The notes under the pieces: generated by a model
Seen by the model: only the letters and a program-made list of their open reading frames with translations
What the model was told of the DNA's origin: nothing
Database searches by the model: none
Position numbers and translations under genes: made by a program
NCBI GenBank assembly: GCA_003225295.1
Contig: QHYZ01000123.1
Span: forward strand, 1 to 36,951
Origin: Acidobacteriota bacterium
GTDB lineage: Bacteria > Acidobacteriota > Terriglobia > Acidiferrales > UBA7541
Direction: 5' to 3'
DNA length: 36,951 bases
Shown here: one piece after another, positions 26,955-35,849 of the stretch
Layout of the letters: each line of letters opens with the position of its first letter
How positions within the stretch are numbered: position 1 is the first letter of the stretch

Positions 26955-27190
26955 CGTCCGCGCAGCTTGCTAACCCATCGCACAACTGCCTTCTTCCCAC
27001 TAGCAACGCCCGGGCTCCCGATGCCGCGATATTTTTCGAATGGGCTCTTGGCTCGGACAGGCCAGACGCGAACGCCCACTCTATCCCTCTCGAAAAGCAA
27101 TTTGTCACCGGGCCGAACCCCTAGAGCGCGTCGAATTTCGTGCGGAACGGTAATCTGTCCTTTGCTTGTGATGCGCGCTGCCTTCTTCAT
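26951..27190 (-). CDS. AbrB/MazE-type antitoxin, VapB-like
   Basis: 79 residues. The N terminus (ARITSKGQITVPHEIRRALG, VRPGDKLLFE) is the swapped-hairpin AbrB/SpoVT DNA-binding domain. The C terminus (SPFEKYRGIGSPG) is the expected toxin-binding tail. ATG 27190 has GGAG nine bases upstream. It precedes and overlaps the PIN toxin gene, the standard antitoxin-first order. Autoregulation through the palindrome in its promoter is likely. Confidence 0.92.
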   Translation of the reverse strand: MKKAARITSKGQITVPHEIRRALGVRPGDKLLFERDRVGVRVWPVRAKSPFEKYRGIGSPGVASGKKAVVRWVSKLRGR

Positions 27191-27209
27191 GACAAGTTCT
27201 CCATTCCTT

Positions 27210-27246
27210 ACTATATCATATCGCTCCTTACCCGGGTAACGTCAAC
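27210..27246 (-). promoter_or_regulatory. Promoter and operator of the toxin-antitoxin pair
   Basis: On the minus strand, TTGACG (27245-27240) and TATGAT (27220-27215) form a promoter-like pair with a 19-base spacer. The spacer holds a perfect 12-bp palindrome, TTACCCGGGTAA (27228-27239), well placed for repression by the AbrB-type antitoxin. Confidence 0.55.
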
Positions 27247-27491
27247 ATGTTAGGAACCAGCAAGTACTCACACTTGACACAAGTCGCGATTCGCTGGTAG
27301 AGCCGCTGGAAAGGATAATCAGGGCGATTAGATGGTGGGGCGTGACGCTGACGGCCATTTCCTCGGTTTCCGCGCGAGGCTCAATTGTGAAAACATGCCT
27401 GTGATCCCGGCCTGGCTCGTGAGACGCAATCTCAACGATCCGCGCAGAATCCCCTATCTGTCGGTTTGGAAAGATGAATGCGACGGCGAGC
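27247..27491. other. Unassigned stretch between antitoxin promoter and IS remnant
   Basis: No complete gene. A plus-strand frame from 27332 (GRDADGHFLGFRARLNCENM, then PVIPAWLVRRNLNDPRRIPY) reads like real protein but has no recognised family, no ribosome site and runs into the IS remnant. It may be the end of a lost gene. Confidence 0.35.
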
Positions 27492-27716
27492 TCAAAGAGG
27501 CCGTGCGACTAGCAACGCCGAGCGCCAATCGCGCCAGAGGCGCGACAGACAGATCCACAGCGGGCGGTCGCCCGAGGTCAATTTTGGGCGATTTCCTGCA
27601 GACCTCTGGAGCACGCCGATTTGATGGCGTAGAGCCAGGTTCTCGAGCCCGAGGGAAGCACGCGACCGGAAGATCGACCACAGAGTTGCGAGGAGCGTCG
27701 TGAGAAAAATGAGCAC
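27492..27716 (-). pseudogene. Integrase/transposase N terminus (rve type), truncated
   Basis: 74 residues from a GTG at 27716: LIFLTTLLATLWSIFRSRAS, LENLALRHQIGVLQRSAG, PLWICLSRLWRDWRSALL. This is the N-terminal part of an rve-family integrase common in acidobacterial IS elements; the full protein would be about 300 or more residues with a DDE core. It stops at ARPL, where flanking sequence takes over. Not functional. Confidence 0.75.
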
Positions 27717-27784
27717 CGGCTAGAATTATGAAGGGAATATAACTCCCGTCCCGACAGATACTTCGAGATTTCCGGGAGGCACAG
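27563..27784 (-). mobile_element. IS integrase remnant, direct repeat copy B
   Basis: About 222 bp, the directly repeated partner of 26257-26480; most positions agree by eye. Together the copies bracket the vapBC-type pair. Copy B retains a little more coding sequence on its inner side. Confidence 0.75.
27741..27784 (+). repeat. 44-bp motif, copy M3
   Basis: Begins AACTCCCGTCCCGACAGATA and ends CGGGAGGCACAG; the outer end of IS remnant copy B. Confidence 0.75.
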
Positions 27785-27974
27785 CCAGGCCTCTTCCTTG
27801 AAGGCTGCACGCTTATGTGTGTGCCCGCGTTCCCCCAGCAACTCCGCACTACTCTCCGAACTCAGATTTTAGGTAAGCCACTGGTTCCACCAGTGAGACC
27901 AGAAAAGGTTTGACCGTTGCGTTACGGCATGACATCCCCCGTGGCTTGGTGAGGGCCAGAAAAAGGCGGATGTT

Positions 27975-28123
27975 ATGTCGGAAACGTATCAAAGGTTAGC
28001 GCATTCCAGTTGTGACTGTAAGTATCATGTGGTGCTTGTGCCCAAGCGGCGGCGCAAGGTGCTGTTTGGCCAGGCACGGCGCAAGTTGGGAGAAGTATTT
28101 CACGCCTTGGCGCGGCAGAAGGA
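27975..28123 (+). CDS. tnpA: IS200-type transposase TnpA, 5' exon
   Basis: Starts MSETYQRLAHSSCDCKYHVV, then LVPKRRRKVLFGQARRKLGE and ends at the codon split ...RQK-GA. This is the N-terminal half of the IS200/IS605 single-strand transposase (Y1 HUH family), with the typical H-S-x-x-D-C-K-Y-H-V-V start. The intron begins with GTGGA at 28124. Joining to base 30043 gives an uninterrupted 138-residue protein, the normal size for the family. Confidence 0.85.
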
Positions 28124-28472
28124 GTGGATAGCGTCGGGATAAACCGGCATGGGGTTACGAATGAAAGAGTCATCAAGAAAGGAACAGCCGACCATCTTGA
28201 ATCCGAGTCATGCGAGTGCGACCGCGAGGCCTCACTTGAAGCGTTGACAGGTGCATATGCAGGCAGGGAGATCGAGCTTCGAAATTGCCAATCCGGGGGC
28301 CGATGGACTCATTCTATCTGGAAGGCAAAAAGGCGACGCGCGATATAGGCGAGCTCGTCGTCACCCGGCGGAGTCGTAGCAGCCCAGGCATGCATAGAAA
28401 CTCCATGTGCGAGAACCGAGAGACCCCGTTGTCGCCTGTGGCGGAAACGTGACAGGCCGATGGGAGAAAGCG

Positions 28473-29969
28473 ATGAGCAATAAGACCCATATGCACGACA
28501 ACGGGGAGTCGTACAGCGGATTAGTACCTGTGAAGCCGTCGAACAAAAGCGGGAGACCGCCAGCGGAGACGGTGGAGGGAAGGACGCTGACCAAGGAGAA
28601 CGTGGGACGGCCTAACCCGAACTGGACACCGAGCCAGGGAAACGGGTCAAGTGGGCTGGACCGCGTGCGCGAAGCAGCAAGGAAGAACGGGAAGTTACGG
28701 TTCACTGCGCTACTACACCACGTTAATGTCGACTTGCTACGGAGCAGCTACTTCAAATTGAAGAAGAAGGCTGCACCGGGAGTGGACGGCGTGACCTGGG
28801 AAGAATATGGAAGAGAACTGGAGGCCAAGTTAATTGACCTGCATGGGCGAATCCATAGAGGAGCGTATCGAGCGCAACCATCACGCAGAGTCTGGATCTC
28901 GAAAACCGATGGAAGGCAACGACCATTGGGAATCGCAGTACTGGAAGACAAGATCGTTCAGTACGCGGTAACGACGGTTCTCAACCAAATCTGGGAAGAG
29001 GACTTTCTGGGCTTCTCGTATGGGTTCCGGCCAGGGCGCAGCCAGCATGATGCGCTGGACGCGCTATACGTCGGGATTATGCGCAAGAAAGTGAACTGGG
29101 TGCTCGATCTGGACGTCCGATCATTTTTCGACAAAGTCGATCATGACTGGATGCTTCGGTTTGCCGAGCACCGCATTGGAGACGAAAGAATCCTTCGCCT
29201 AATTCGGAAATGGCTGAAGGCGGGGGTGATGGAGCAAGATCGGTGGATAGAGACGGAGGAAGGGACGCCCCAGGGTGCGGTGATTTCACCAGTACTGGCA
29301 AATCTCTACCTGCATTACGTTCTCGATCTCTGGGTTGTCCAGTGGCGGCGGAGGAATGCGAGAGGCGATGTGATCATTGTCCGATACGCAGATGACGCCG
29401 TGCTGGGGTTTCAATTCCGAGACGAAGCCGAGCGATTCCTGCAAGAGCTGAAAGAGCGCACGGCGAAATTCGGATTGGAACTACATCCAGTGAAAACGCG
29501 TCTGATTGAATTCGGGCGGTTTGCCGCCGAACGACGGAAAAAGCGTGGAGAAGGAAGTCCTGAGACCTTCAGTTTCCTGGGTTTCACTCACATCTGTGGG
29601 ACGAGCCGACAGACGGGCTATTTCACCATAATCCGAAAGACGATCAGCAAACGCAGAGCAGCGAAGCTGAAGCAAATGCACGCCGAGCTGAAACAGCGAC
29701 TGCATGATCCGCTGGCGGAGACGGCCAAATGGCTACAGTCAGTGGTGCGGGGATACTTCCAGTACCATGCTATTCCTGGAAACGAGAGGAGCCTGGATCA
29801 ATTCCGGAGCCCTGTGCTTCGTTCGTGGTTGCGCCAAATTCGTAGGCGTAGCCAACGCAGCCATTGGACCTGGGAACGGTTCCTAGAGCGCCTCGGAGGC
29901 CTGCTTCCGGCAGTCTGCACCGTGCACCCGTATCCGACTACGCGCTTTGACGCCAAGTATCCAAGGTAG
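28473..29969 (+). CDS. ltrA: Group II intron reverse transcriptase/maturase
   Basis: 498 residues, ATG 28473 with GGGAGAAAG upstream. RT blocks: KKKAAPGVDGVTWEEYGREL, PLGIAVLEDKIVQYAV, FSYGFRPGRSQHDALDAL, LDLDVRSFFDKVDHDWMLRF, EGTPQGAVISPVLANLYLHY, and the catalytic VRYADDAVLGF. A maturase (X/GIIM) region includes YFQYHAIPGNERSLDQF and LRSWLRQIRRRSQR. No HNH endonuclease domain is visible, so mobility would rely on replication forks or single-stranded target DNA. That fits residence in an IS200 element, which itself moves as single-stranded DNA. Frame is intact and all RT motifs are present. Confidence 0.95.
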   Translation: MSNKTHMHDNGESYSGLVPVKPSNKSGRPPAETVEGRTLTKENVGRPNPNWTPSQGNGSSGLDRVREAARKNGKLRFTALLHHVNVDLLRSSYFKLKKKAAPGVDGVTWEEYGRELEAKLIDLHGRIHRGAYRAQPSRRVWISKTDGRQRPLGIAVLEDKIVQYAVTTVLNQIWEEDFLGFSYGFRPGRSQHDALDALYVGIMRKKVNWVLDLDVRSFFDKVDHDWMLRFAEHRIGDERILRLIRKWLKAGVMEQDRWIETEEGTPQGAVISPVLANLYLHYVLDLWVVQWRRRNARGDVIIVRYADDAVLGFQFRDEAERFLQELKERTAKFGLELHPVKTRLIEFGRFAAERRKKRGEGSPETFSFLGFTHICGTSRQTGYFTIIRKTISKRRAAKLKQMHAELKQRLHDPLAETAKWLQSVVRGYFQYHAIPGNERSLDQFRSPVLRSWLRQIRRRSQRSHWTWERFLERLGGLLPAVCTVHPYPTTRFDAKYPR

Positions 29970-30003
29970 GAACCGTGTGCGCTAAACACGCCAGCACGGG
30001 TCT
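29970..30003 (+). ncRNA. Group II intron domain V-like hairpin
   Basis: 34 bases directly after the RT stop, starting GAACCGTG and ending CACGGGTCT. The 8-bp lower helix forms with one mismatch (A opposite G). The size and position match domain V. The upper helix is weak, with GCG/CGC and a large loop. Confidence 0.65.
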
Positions 30004-30005
30004 GT

Positions 30006-30042
30006 GCGGGGGGTGCCGAGCGATCGGCATCCCTACCGCGAC
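30006..30042 (+). ncRNA. Group II intron domain VI with branch-point A
   Basis: GCGG pairs with CCGC, and GGGGTGCCGA pairs with TCGGCATCCC around a GCGA tetraloop. A TA bulge at 30034-30035 leaves the A unpaired seven bases before the 3' end. This is the lariat branch-point geometry. Confidence 0.75.
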
Positions 30043-30310
30043 CCAGATCATTGAGGGACACCTGCTGCCGGACCATGTGCACATGTGCATCGCGATTCCT
30101 CCGAAGTATCCGGTGGCCTCAGTGATCGGATTTCTGAAAGGGAAGAGCGCCATAGCGATGGCCCGCTTGTGTGGCAAGGAGCGGAATTTCACGGGCGAGT
30201 ACTTCTGGGCCCGTGGATACGCGGTGTCCACGGTGGGTTTCGAGTTGGAGCAAGTCCGCAAATACATCCGCGAACAAGAGGCCGCGGATGGTAACAGCGG
30301 CAGTTTCTAA
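30043..30310 (+). CDS. tnpA: IS200-type transposase TnpA, 3' exon
   Basis: Continues the 5' exon in frame: QIIEGHLLPDHVHMCIAIPP contains the HUH metal-binding His-hydrophobic-His. VIGFLKGKSAIAMARL and FWARGYAVSTVG follow, and the catalytic Tyr is in VRKYIREQEAADG. Ends TAA at 30308-30310. All active-site residues are kept, so the spliced product looks functional. Confidence 0.87.
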
Positions 30311-30321
30311 ACTCATCCACG

Positions 30322-30404
30322 AAGGCGCGCCTTAGCGCGACGCCTAACCAACGGGACAACCGCCTTTGAGGCGGCCCCACTCACCAAGCCACCCGCTCCG
30401 CGGG
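30322..30404 (+). repeat. Hairpin cluster at the right end of the IS200-type element
   Basis: Three hairpins follow the tnpA stop: the palindrome AAGGCGCGCCTT (30322-30333), CCGCCT-TTG-AGGCGG (30360-30374) and CCCGC-TCC-GCGGG (30392-30404). Subterminal hairpins of this kind are the recognition sites of HUH transposases; the last one sits next to the right boundary. Confidence 0.65.
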
Positions 30405-30411
30405 GGGTGTC

Positions 30412-31047
30412 TGACTGCCTTTACGGGTCTGAAAGAATAGCCGACTGCGACCTCCGTCCCAGCGATAGCCGAGGACCGTAGTGATCGACATCTTCGACCA
30501 ATTGAAGGAGTGAATCAGGACTGGGTTTCGCCTTTTGGAGCCCAGGTCCGACGGACGGAGGGGCGTTGTGAGACGCCGCTCTCGTCTTGGAAGAGGATCC
30601 AGGCCTTGCGGCGGCGAGCTTTTTTTTTATCTCCGGCCAAGTCTGGGTCAGCCAGCGCCGCACTTTCTCCGGCTTGCGCTCGCGGGCTTGCTTGGCGGGA
30701 CGTTGCAGGCTCCAGTCCAAGGCGCGCAGGATCTTCCACACGTGCCCAGGGTGATAGTGCACGCCGGTTAAGCGCTCGATCACTATCGCCACCCGGGGCA
30801 GCGTCCAAAGATTGGTCGCGAAGCCGTGGGCGCGCGCTCCTTGGCGCAAAGCTTGCTCGACTTGTTGGAGTTGTTGGCGATTCAGCTTGGGCTTGCGGCC
30901 CGCGCGGCCGGCAGCGCGGAGGGCGTGGCTGCCGCCCTTTTTCCATTCGGCGTGCCAGCGACTAACACTCTGGCGACTTACCTGCAGTTCCCGGGCGATT
31001 TCTGCCAAGCTTAGCTTACCGGCAGCGAACAAGCGTGCCGCTGGCAT
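30412..31047 (-). pseudogene. IS630-family transposase, 3'-truncated
   Basis: Begins MPAARLFAAGKLSLAEIARE with a helix-turn-helix (LQVSRQSVSRWHAEWKKGG) and a second winged helix (TGVHYHPGHVWKILRALDW). The start of the DDE core follows: ARRRKAWILFQDESGVSQRP, containing the first catalytic D/E, then IHSFNWSKMSITTVLGYRWD. The enzyme stops at the IS200 boundary and has lost the rest of its catalytic core. Two frame changes occur. One is at a nine-A run that includes the slippery heptamer A-AAA-AAG in frame (30625-30619), consistent with programmed -1 frameshifting known in IS630 elements. The second, near 30519-30527, is an ordinary one-base deletion. Non-functional because truncated. Confidence 0.82.
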
Positions 31048-31437
31048 GTACCACTCGTCGCAGGTTTCGGGCTCAAGCCAATGGTTGGATCGATGCAGAG
31101 AACCCGCGTCTGGCTCGCCCACTGCATCGGTTGTCGAAAGCAAGCAATTCGGTCCGGCTCGTGCTGGGCCGCTCACATCTTTGGTCCTCGAGGATGCGTG
31201 GAGTAAGGGAAATATTGGCCCACCCAGGCAAGAAACCCATGGGCCACCGAAGACGATCGGAATTTGGCGGTCGCCAGTCAAAGACGGCAGCTCAAAACAA
31301 CAACGAGCCACCTTGCCCCAGGAAATTTTTGACTCAGCCGACGGAATTTGAAAAATCAGGGGTTTTGCAACACCCTTTAGCTAAGCTAGAGACTCGAGGA
31401 CCAAGCTCCTGTCCGTCTTGCATGCCAACCCAGTGAA

Positions 31438-34400
31438 TTACTGAATCGTGACCCAAATGGTCGAAGACTGAGACACAGGGCCATTTGTAGCCTGCACACC
31501 CATGTACGTTGTGCCCGTGGCCACAACGTTGAGTGTCGAGGATTGCGAGCCCTGATTTTGACTGTCTCCGCTGTATTGTGCATAAATCTGATGCGTTCCC
31601 ACAAACGGCAGGGCCACTTGACTGGACGCCGAATTGGCTACGACGGTTAGCGGTGGCGTGAGTGCTCCGTCGTTGCCTTTCTCCCAGAAAGTAATCGTGC
31701 CTGCGACGGTTTTCGTGGACGTTACGTTTGCACTCAGGGTTACAGAGGGGGAAGTCCCTGCAGGAACCTTTGTCGCGGAGACTGTGATTGCAACCGAAGT
31801 GGGCACTGGCCCGCCACCTCCGCCCCCGCCACCCCCACTCGCTGATCCGCCTCCACAACCAAATACGTATAGCAGGCTAGAGGCGGCCACTAGAGCGAAA
31901 GCGAGACGCTTCGTGCGACTTTGCCTTGGCAGAAAAGACAGAAGCAACGCGACCAGGCACACCAGATCAAGCCCTACTGGCCAACCTCGTCCCCCAGGCC
32001 AACGAGGCCACTTCACGCCGGGGGAAGCTGGAAACGCCGCTGTCGAGGTTGCTGACGGTGGAAGAGTTGCCAGCGTTACTGTCGCTGTCGTAGGCGTGCT
32101 GTTCGTGAGGTTTACGGAAGTCGGGCTGAACGAACATGTGATCCCAATTGTTGCGTCCGGGCTGCAAGAGAAGTTAACTGTGCTGGCCAAGTTGTTTGCA
32201 GGCGTAATCGTCAGCTGCTGCGAGCCCGTCTGGCCAGCGGTTATTGTCAGATAGGCAGGGTTCGGCGCCATCGAAAAGTCTGGCAGAACGACCGTCACGA
32301 AGTTGCTGGACGCCGAGACAGAGGCGTAATTGGAGTCGCCGGCGTAAGTGATAGAGAAGCTTTCACTATTCGAAGGCGTGACGGTGGCGGCCACCTGAAT
32401 TTCCCAATTTCCGCTTCCGTCAGGAACCGTAGTGATCGTCAGCCCACTTCTGATTGGCCCATCAGCATTGCCGTAAAGAGAAACCGTGCCGGTCGGTTTC
32501 AAGGCGACGTTCGATGCCGGCACCGTAGTATTGATCACGCCTGTTATCGTCACTGTGCTTCCGTAGTTCAAAGTCGTTGGGCTGGCGCTGATGTTCGCGG
32601 TCGTGCGGTGAAGCACGTTCAACGTAAACGGACTGCTCACGGAAGAGGCGTAATTCGAATCACCACTGTATTGCGCGGTCAACATGTGCGTGCCCGCGGT
32701 TGGTATTGTTACGTTCGTGAAATTGGGATTGAGGCTGAACCCTGGCGCTGAACCGTTCTGCCCAGGGAACCCGGTCACGGAAAAGGGGCTGCCCAACTGG
32801 GTTGTCCCATCGAGGAAAGTAATCGTACCTGTGGGAGCCGCACCCGACTGCGTCTGCGCGCTTCCACCCACGAGAACCTGAAATGGCACGCCTTCTACAG
32901 GATTGCTGACCAATGGTTGTTCTGTGGTCGTAGTCGGCGCAGGCGTGATCGTGATCGCATAAGTGCTCGCACTTGCGCTGTAGCTGTTGTCACCGCTGTA
33001 GCTTGCGGTGAGGACGTGGGAGCCGCCGGAAAGCTGGATGCGCTGATCCTCAGTGTAGCCCTCACTGTTGAGTGAAAACATGCCTCCGTCGAGGGGCGCG
33101 GCAGCAGCACCGTTCAGGGAGTCCGTCCAAGTGATAGTTCCGGTAGGGCAGCTTGGGGGAGTGCAAACCGGCTTGGGTGGAAAGGAAAGAGTTGCTTGCG
33201 CGTTGCCTACGTCCATGCGAGCAATGTAGGGAGAGCCATATACCAAAGAGGTGGGAGTATTGCCTGCTTCCATGCCTGTCTTAACGTCGAATGTAGGAAT
33301 GCTGATCAAAGTCTTGCTGTTCTCGGCGGTGATGGTTACCGGGATTCCGGGGCTAGAATCACTCGAGCCAAAAGTTGCATCGCCTTGATAGTGGGCGGTG
33401 AGGTTGTAGGAACCGCCCGGTAGGATGACGTTCGTGCCGCTTGCCGAGCCGCTCGAAAGGGTAAGAGCTTCGACCCCGAGGGAGCCGCTCGGATTCCCAG
33501 GCGTGGGATTGGGTGCAGCGACCAAAGCGACCTGTCCCGTACGCTGGCGGCTAGCGTGGTGGCCGAAGGGAGGAAGTTGACGGAAGACCAGTTATTCACC
33601 AGATTCTGCACATTCACGGAACCAAGACCAGTGGCAAGGTCATATCCGGCGCCGGCGTTGTAGCCGGAGAGGACACCGTATTGGTCAATGGAACTAGAGG
33701 TCGTGCAACTCAAACTGTTCTTGGCACAAGGCATCGCGATGGTTCCCGACGTCACGTCGTTGAAAATGCATGTGCTAGCGGGCCCTGTGCTTGAGTTGCA
33801 GCTTGACGCTGATTGTTTTGTGGCGAGCTTATAGAGAACCACGTTGGCGTTACCCTGGCGAGACTGAGTTTTTTGGTTGACCAGAGCCATAATTGCAGCG
33901 AAGGCGGGAGCCGATGCCGATGTACCACCGATAGGAAACAGATTGGAGCTGCTACAAAAACCAAGGACATCTGTTTCGCAAATGGCGTAAGAATTTCCAA
34001 CGAACCCATTGCTAGCAAAGAGAGAGACATCCGGAACGTCACGCTTGCCATCGAGGGGAACGCCCGTGCCAAATTGCCACGAGGGTTTGGAGTAGCCGCC
34101 CGCACATGCAGCAGGGGTTTGGCCCGACGGTGTCGTACAACTGCTCTTGCCGCCGCTGCCGCCGGCGGTGAAGACGAATCCTGTCAATCTTGAGTTATTG
34201 CAATTCGTTTCGGCGTTTGTGCTGAAGCCTATGCGGGGATCACCAAAAATGGCGTTGGTACAGGAATCGTTCCATGTAGTCTCCGGGATATACCCGTTGG
34301 CGGACTGCTGCGTTGTTGAGTTGTTCGTCGTGCTCCAATAGGTTGTGAAATTGAAGAAGTCATTAAAATCCGTTCCACCCACGGCAATGTTGTAGGGCGT

Positions 34401-35714
34401 GGAGGCAAATCCGCTAACCTGCAAGCCGTTTTGAGCGGGTTGCGGCGTCTGTCCGGCGAAGAAATCACAGCCGGCTGCGCCGTTGTCTCCCGATGAAACG
34501 AAGACAGAAATCCCTTGCGCAGCTGCCTGCTGCCAAAGCTGATTATAAAACTGGTTGCCAGCTGCGCCGAGGTTGAGTTCACAGTCTCCGAAACTCACGC
34601 TGAGGATGGGGGCCAGATTGTTATCGACGACGTATTCCGCGGACAGATCGACGCCAGCGGTCGTTTCGGTGGCCTGAGAAACGACCAGCTTAATGGTGGC
34701 CCCTTTGGCTACTCCGCCTGACATTTCCACGTCGAGGTCGGCTTCCGTTTCGATATTGGGAACAAGCCCCGGGTCAGGGCCGTTAAGAACGACGACAGGG
34801 TCGTTCGCGGGCAGTCCAAAGATAGTGCGAAAATCCCGGACATCTTGAACTTTAATGTTCGATTCGTTAGCGATCGCGATCGTTTCTCCTGTGCCGTCGA
34901 TGGCTGGCGTTGCGTTCCAAAGGGGCAGCACGTTGTAAATGGCGGCAAAATCATAGGGGCCGAGCTCGGAACAGTATATTGGTTGGCCCGTATTCGGGTC
35001 AGAGCCGCACTGATAGGTGAAGTCGGGATTTGCAAGCTGAAGCAGGCTCGCCCGGCTGGTGTCCTTCGACCAGTTAAGTACGGCGGCACGGCGGTACTGC
35101 GTTTTTCGAGGAAAGTTGTGCAGGCTGACAATTCCAGCCACAACACGGGTAAGTGCCGCGGGGATTTGGGGATCGGACGTGTTGGCGAGGTGCTCTTGAC
35201 CGTTTACGAAGTAGTGGTGGATTTCGGTGTGGAACGCGTTTCGGACTTGGCCGACGTCGCCGGAAAATTCGATCAAATTTCGGCCGGGGCCAACTTCGAC
35301 GCCTGTGAACCCATGGGTCGCGAGCCACTGGGTGATGGTTTGGATGTCGGCGTCGGCGGGACCAAACTGTTTGCCGAATTGATCCGGAGTCAGCCAGGCG
35401 TGATATTTTGGAGAAGATTTGCTCTGTTGATCGTCGAGAAGTTGGCGCAGTGCAGACTCTTGGGCTGCGCTTCGTTGCAACAGTAGCAGAATTCTGTTCA
35501 GCGGCTGCGCCTCAGCAACAGGTCCTTGATCGAACTCCGGCCGGGCGAGCGGATGGACGTTTCCCTTCAGAACAACGAGATTATTCTCATCCACTGCCTG
35601 AGTAATGCGAGCGGGGATGCTTGTTGTTTGCGCAGCGGCATGTCCGCAAGAGAGCGCCAAAATGGAAATGAAGAGTAGGGCACCACGGCACAAGCTCACT
35701 TTTGGGAGTCTCAT
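31438..35714 (-). pseudogene. Pro-kumamolisin/sedolisin (S53) peptidase with Ig-like repeats, one frameshift
   Basis: Read as one gene, about 1425 residues. It has a signal peptide (LLFISILALSCGHAAAQ) and a pro-kumamolisin activation domain (YHAWLTPDQFGKQFGPADAD, FHTEIHHYFVNGQEH). The S53 catalytic domain carries Glu/Asp in ETEADLDVEM, Asp in SVSFGDCE and Ser in GGTSASAPAFAAI, all present. Several Ig-like repeats follow, with ALTASYSGDSNY-like YSGDxxY signatures. Near residue 1200 are two hydrophobic stretches (LVCLVALLLSFLP, LAFALVAASSLLYVFGCGGG) and a Gly-rich linker, then one more Ig-like repeat. A one-base deletion near 33535-33545 separates the peptidase part (from 35714) from the Ig part (to 31438). 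If real, a peptidase with a short wrong tail would still be made. Confidence 0.85.
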
Positions 35715-35849
35715 GTTCTACCCCACGCAACGAATGGAAGTAGAAATTCTGCAAGTCCGGGGACGGAGGGAATGTAGTTTCCATTAGATAGTAGCGATAG
35801 CAAGTGAATACCGTATTCGATATTAAGGTAAAGACTCTACTGCGATTTC

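Larger units (their letters stand above)
28124..30042 (+). ncRNA. Group II intron with internal reverse transcriptase
   Basis: 1919 bp. The 5' end GTGGATAG starts with the GUG expected of group II introns. A 340-base structured leader precedes the RT gene. Domain V and domain VI-like hairpins follow directly after the RT stop. The bulged A at 30035 is seven bases from the AC at 30041-30042, as expected for branch-point and 3' splice site. Removing exactly this segment restores the tnpA frame. The exact ends are inferred from that reading frame and the intron consensus. It seems complete and could be active. Confidence 0.85.
27931..30411 (+). mobile_element. IS200-type element interrupted by a group II intron
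   Basis: Bounded by matching inverted ends. GACATCCCCC then GTGGCTTGGTGAG lies on the left (27931-27953). CTCACCAAGCCAC lies on the right (30380-30392), followed by GGGGGGTGTC (30402-30411). Inside are the two tnpA exons and the intron. Classic IS200/IS605 elements have subterminal hairpins rather than true terminal inverted repeats, so these matching ends are worth noting. The right boundary abuts a truncated IS630-type transposase gene. Confidence 0.75.

Noticed and set aside
27563-27784. CRISPR-like repeats for the 44-bp motif
   Set aside because: Copies are 1.3 to 7.6 kb apart with no regular spacing, no spacers and no cas genes.
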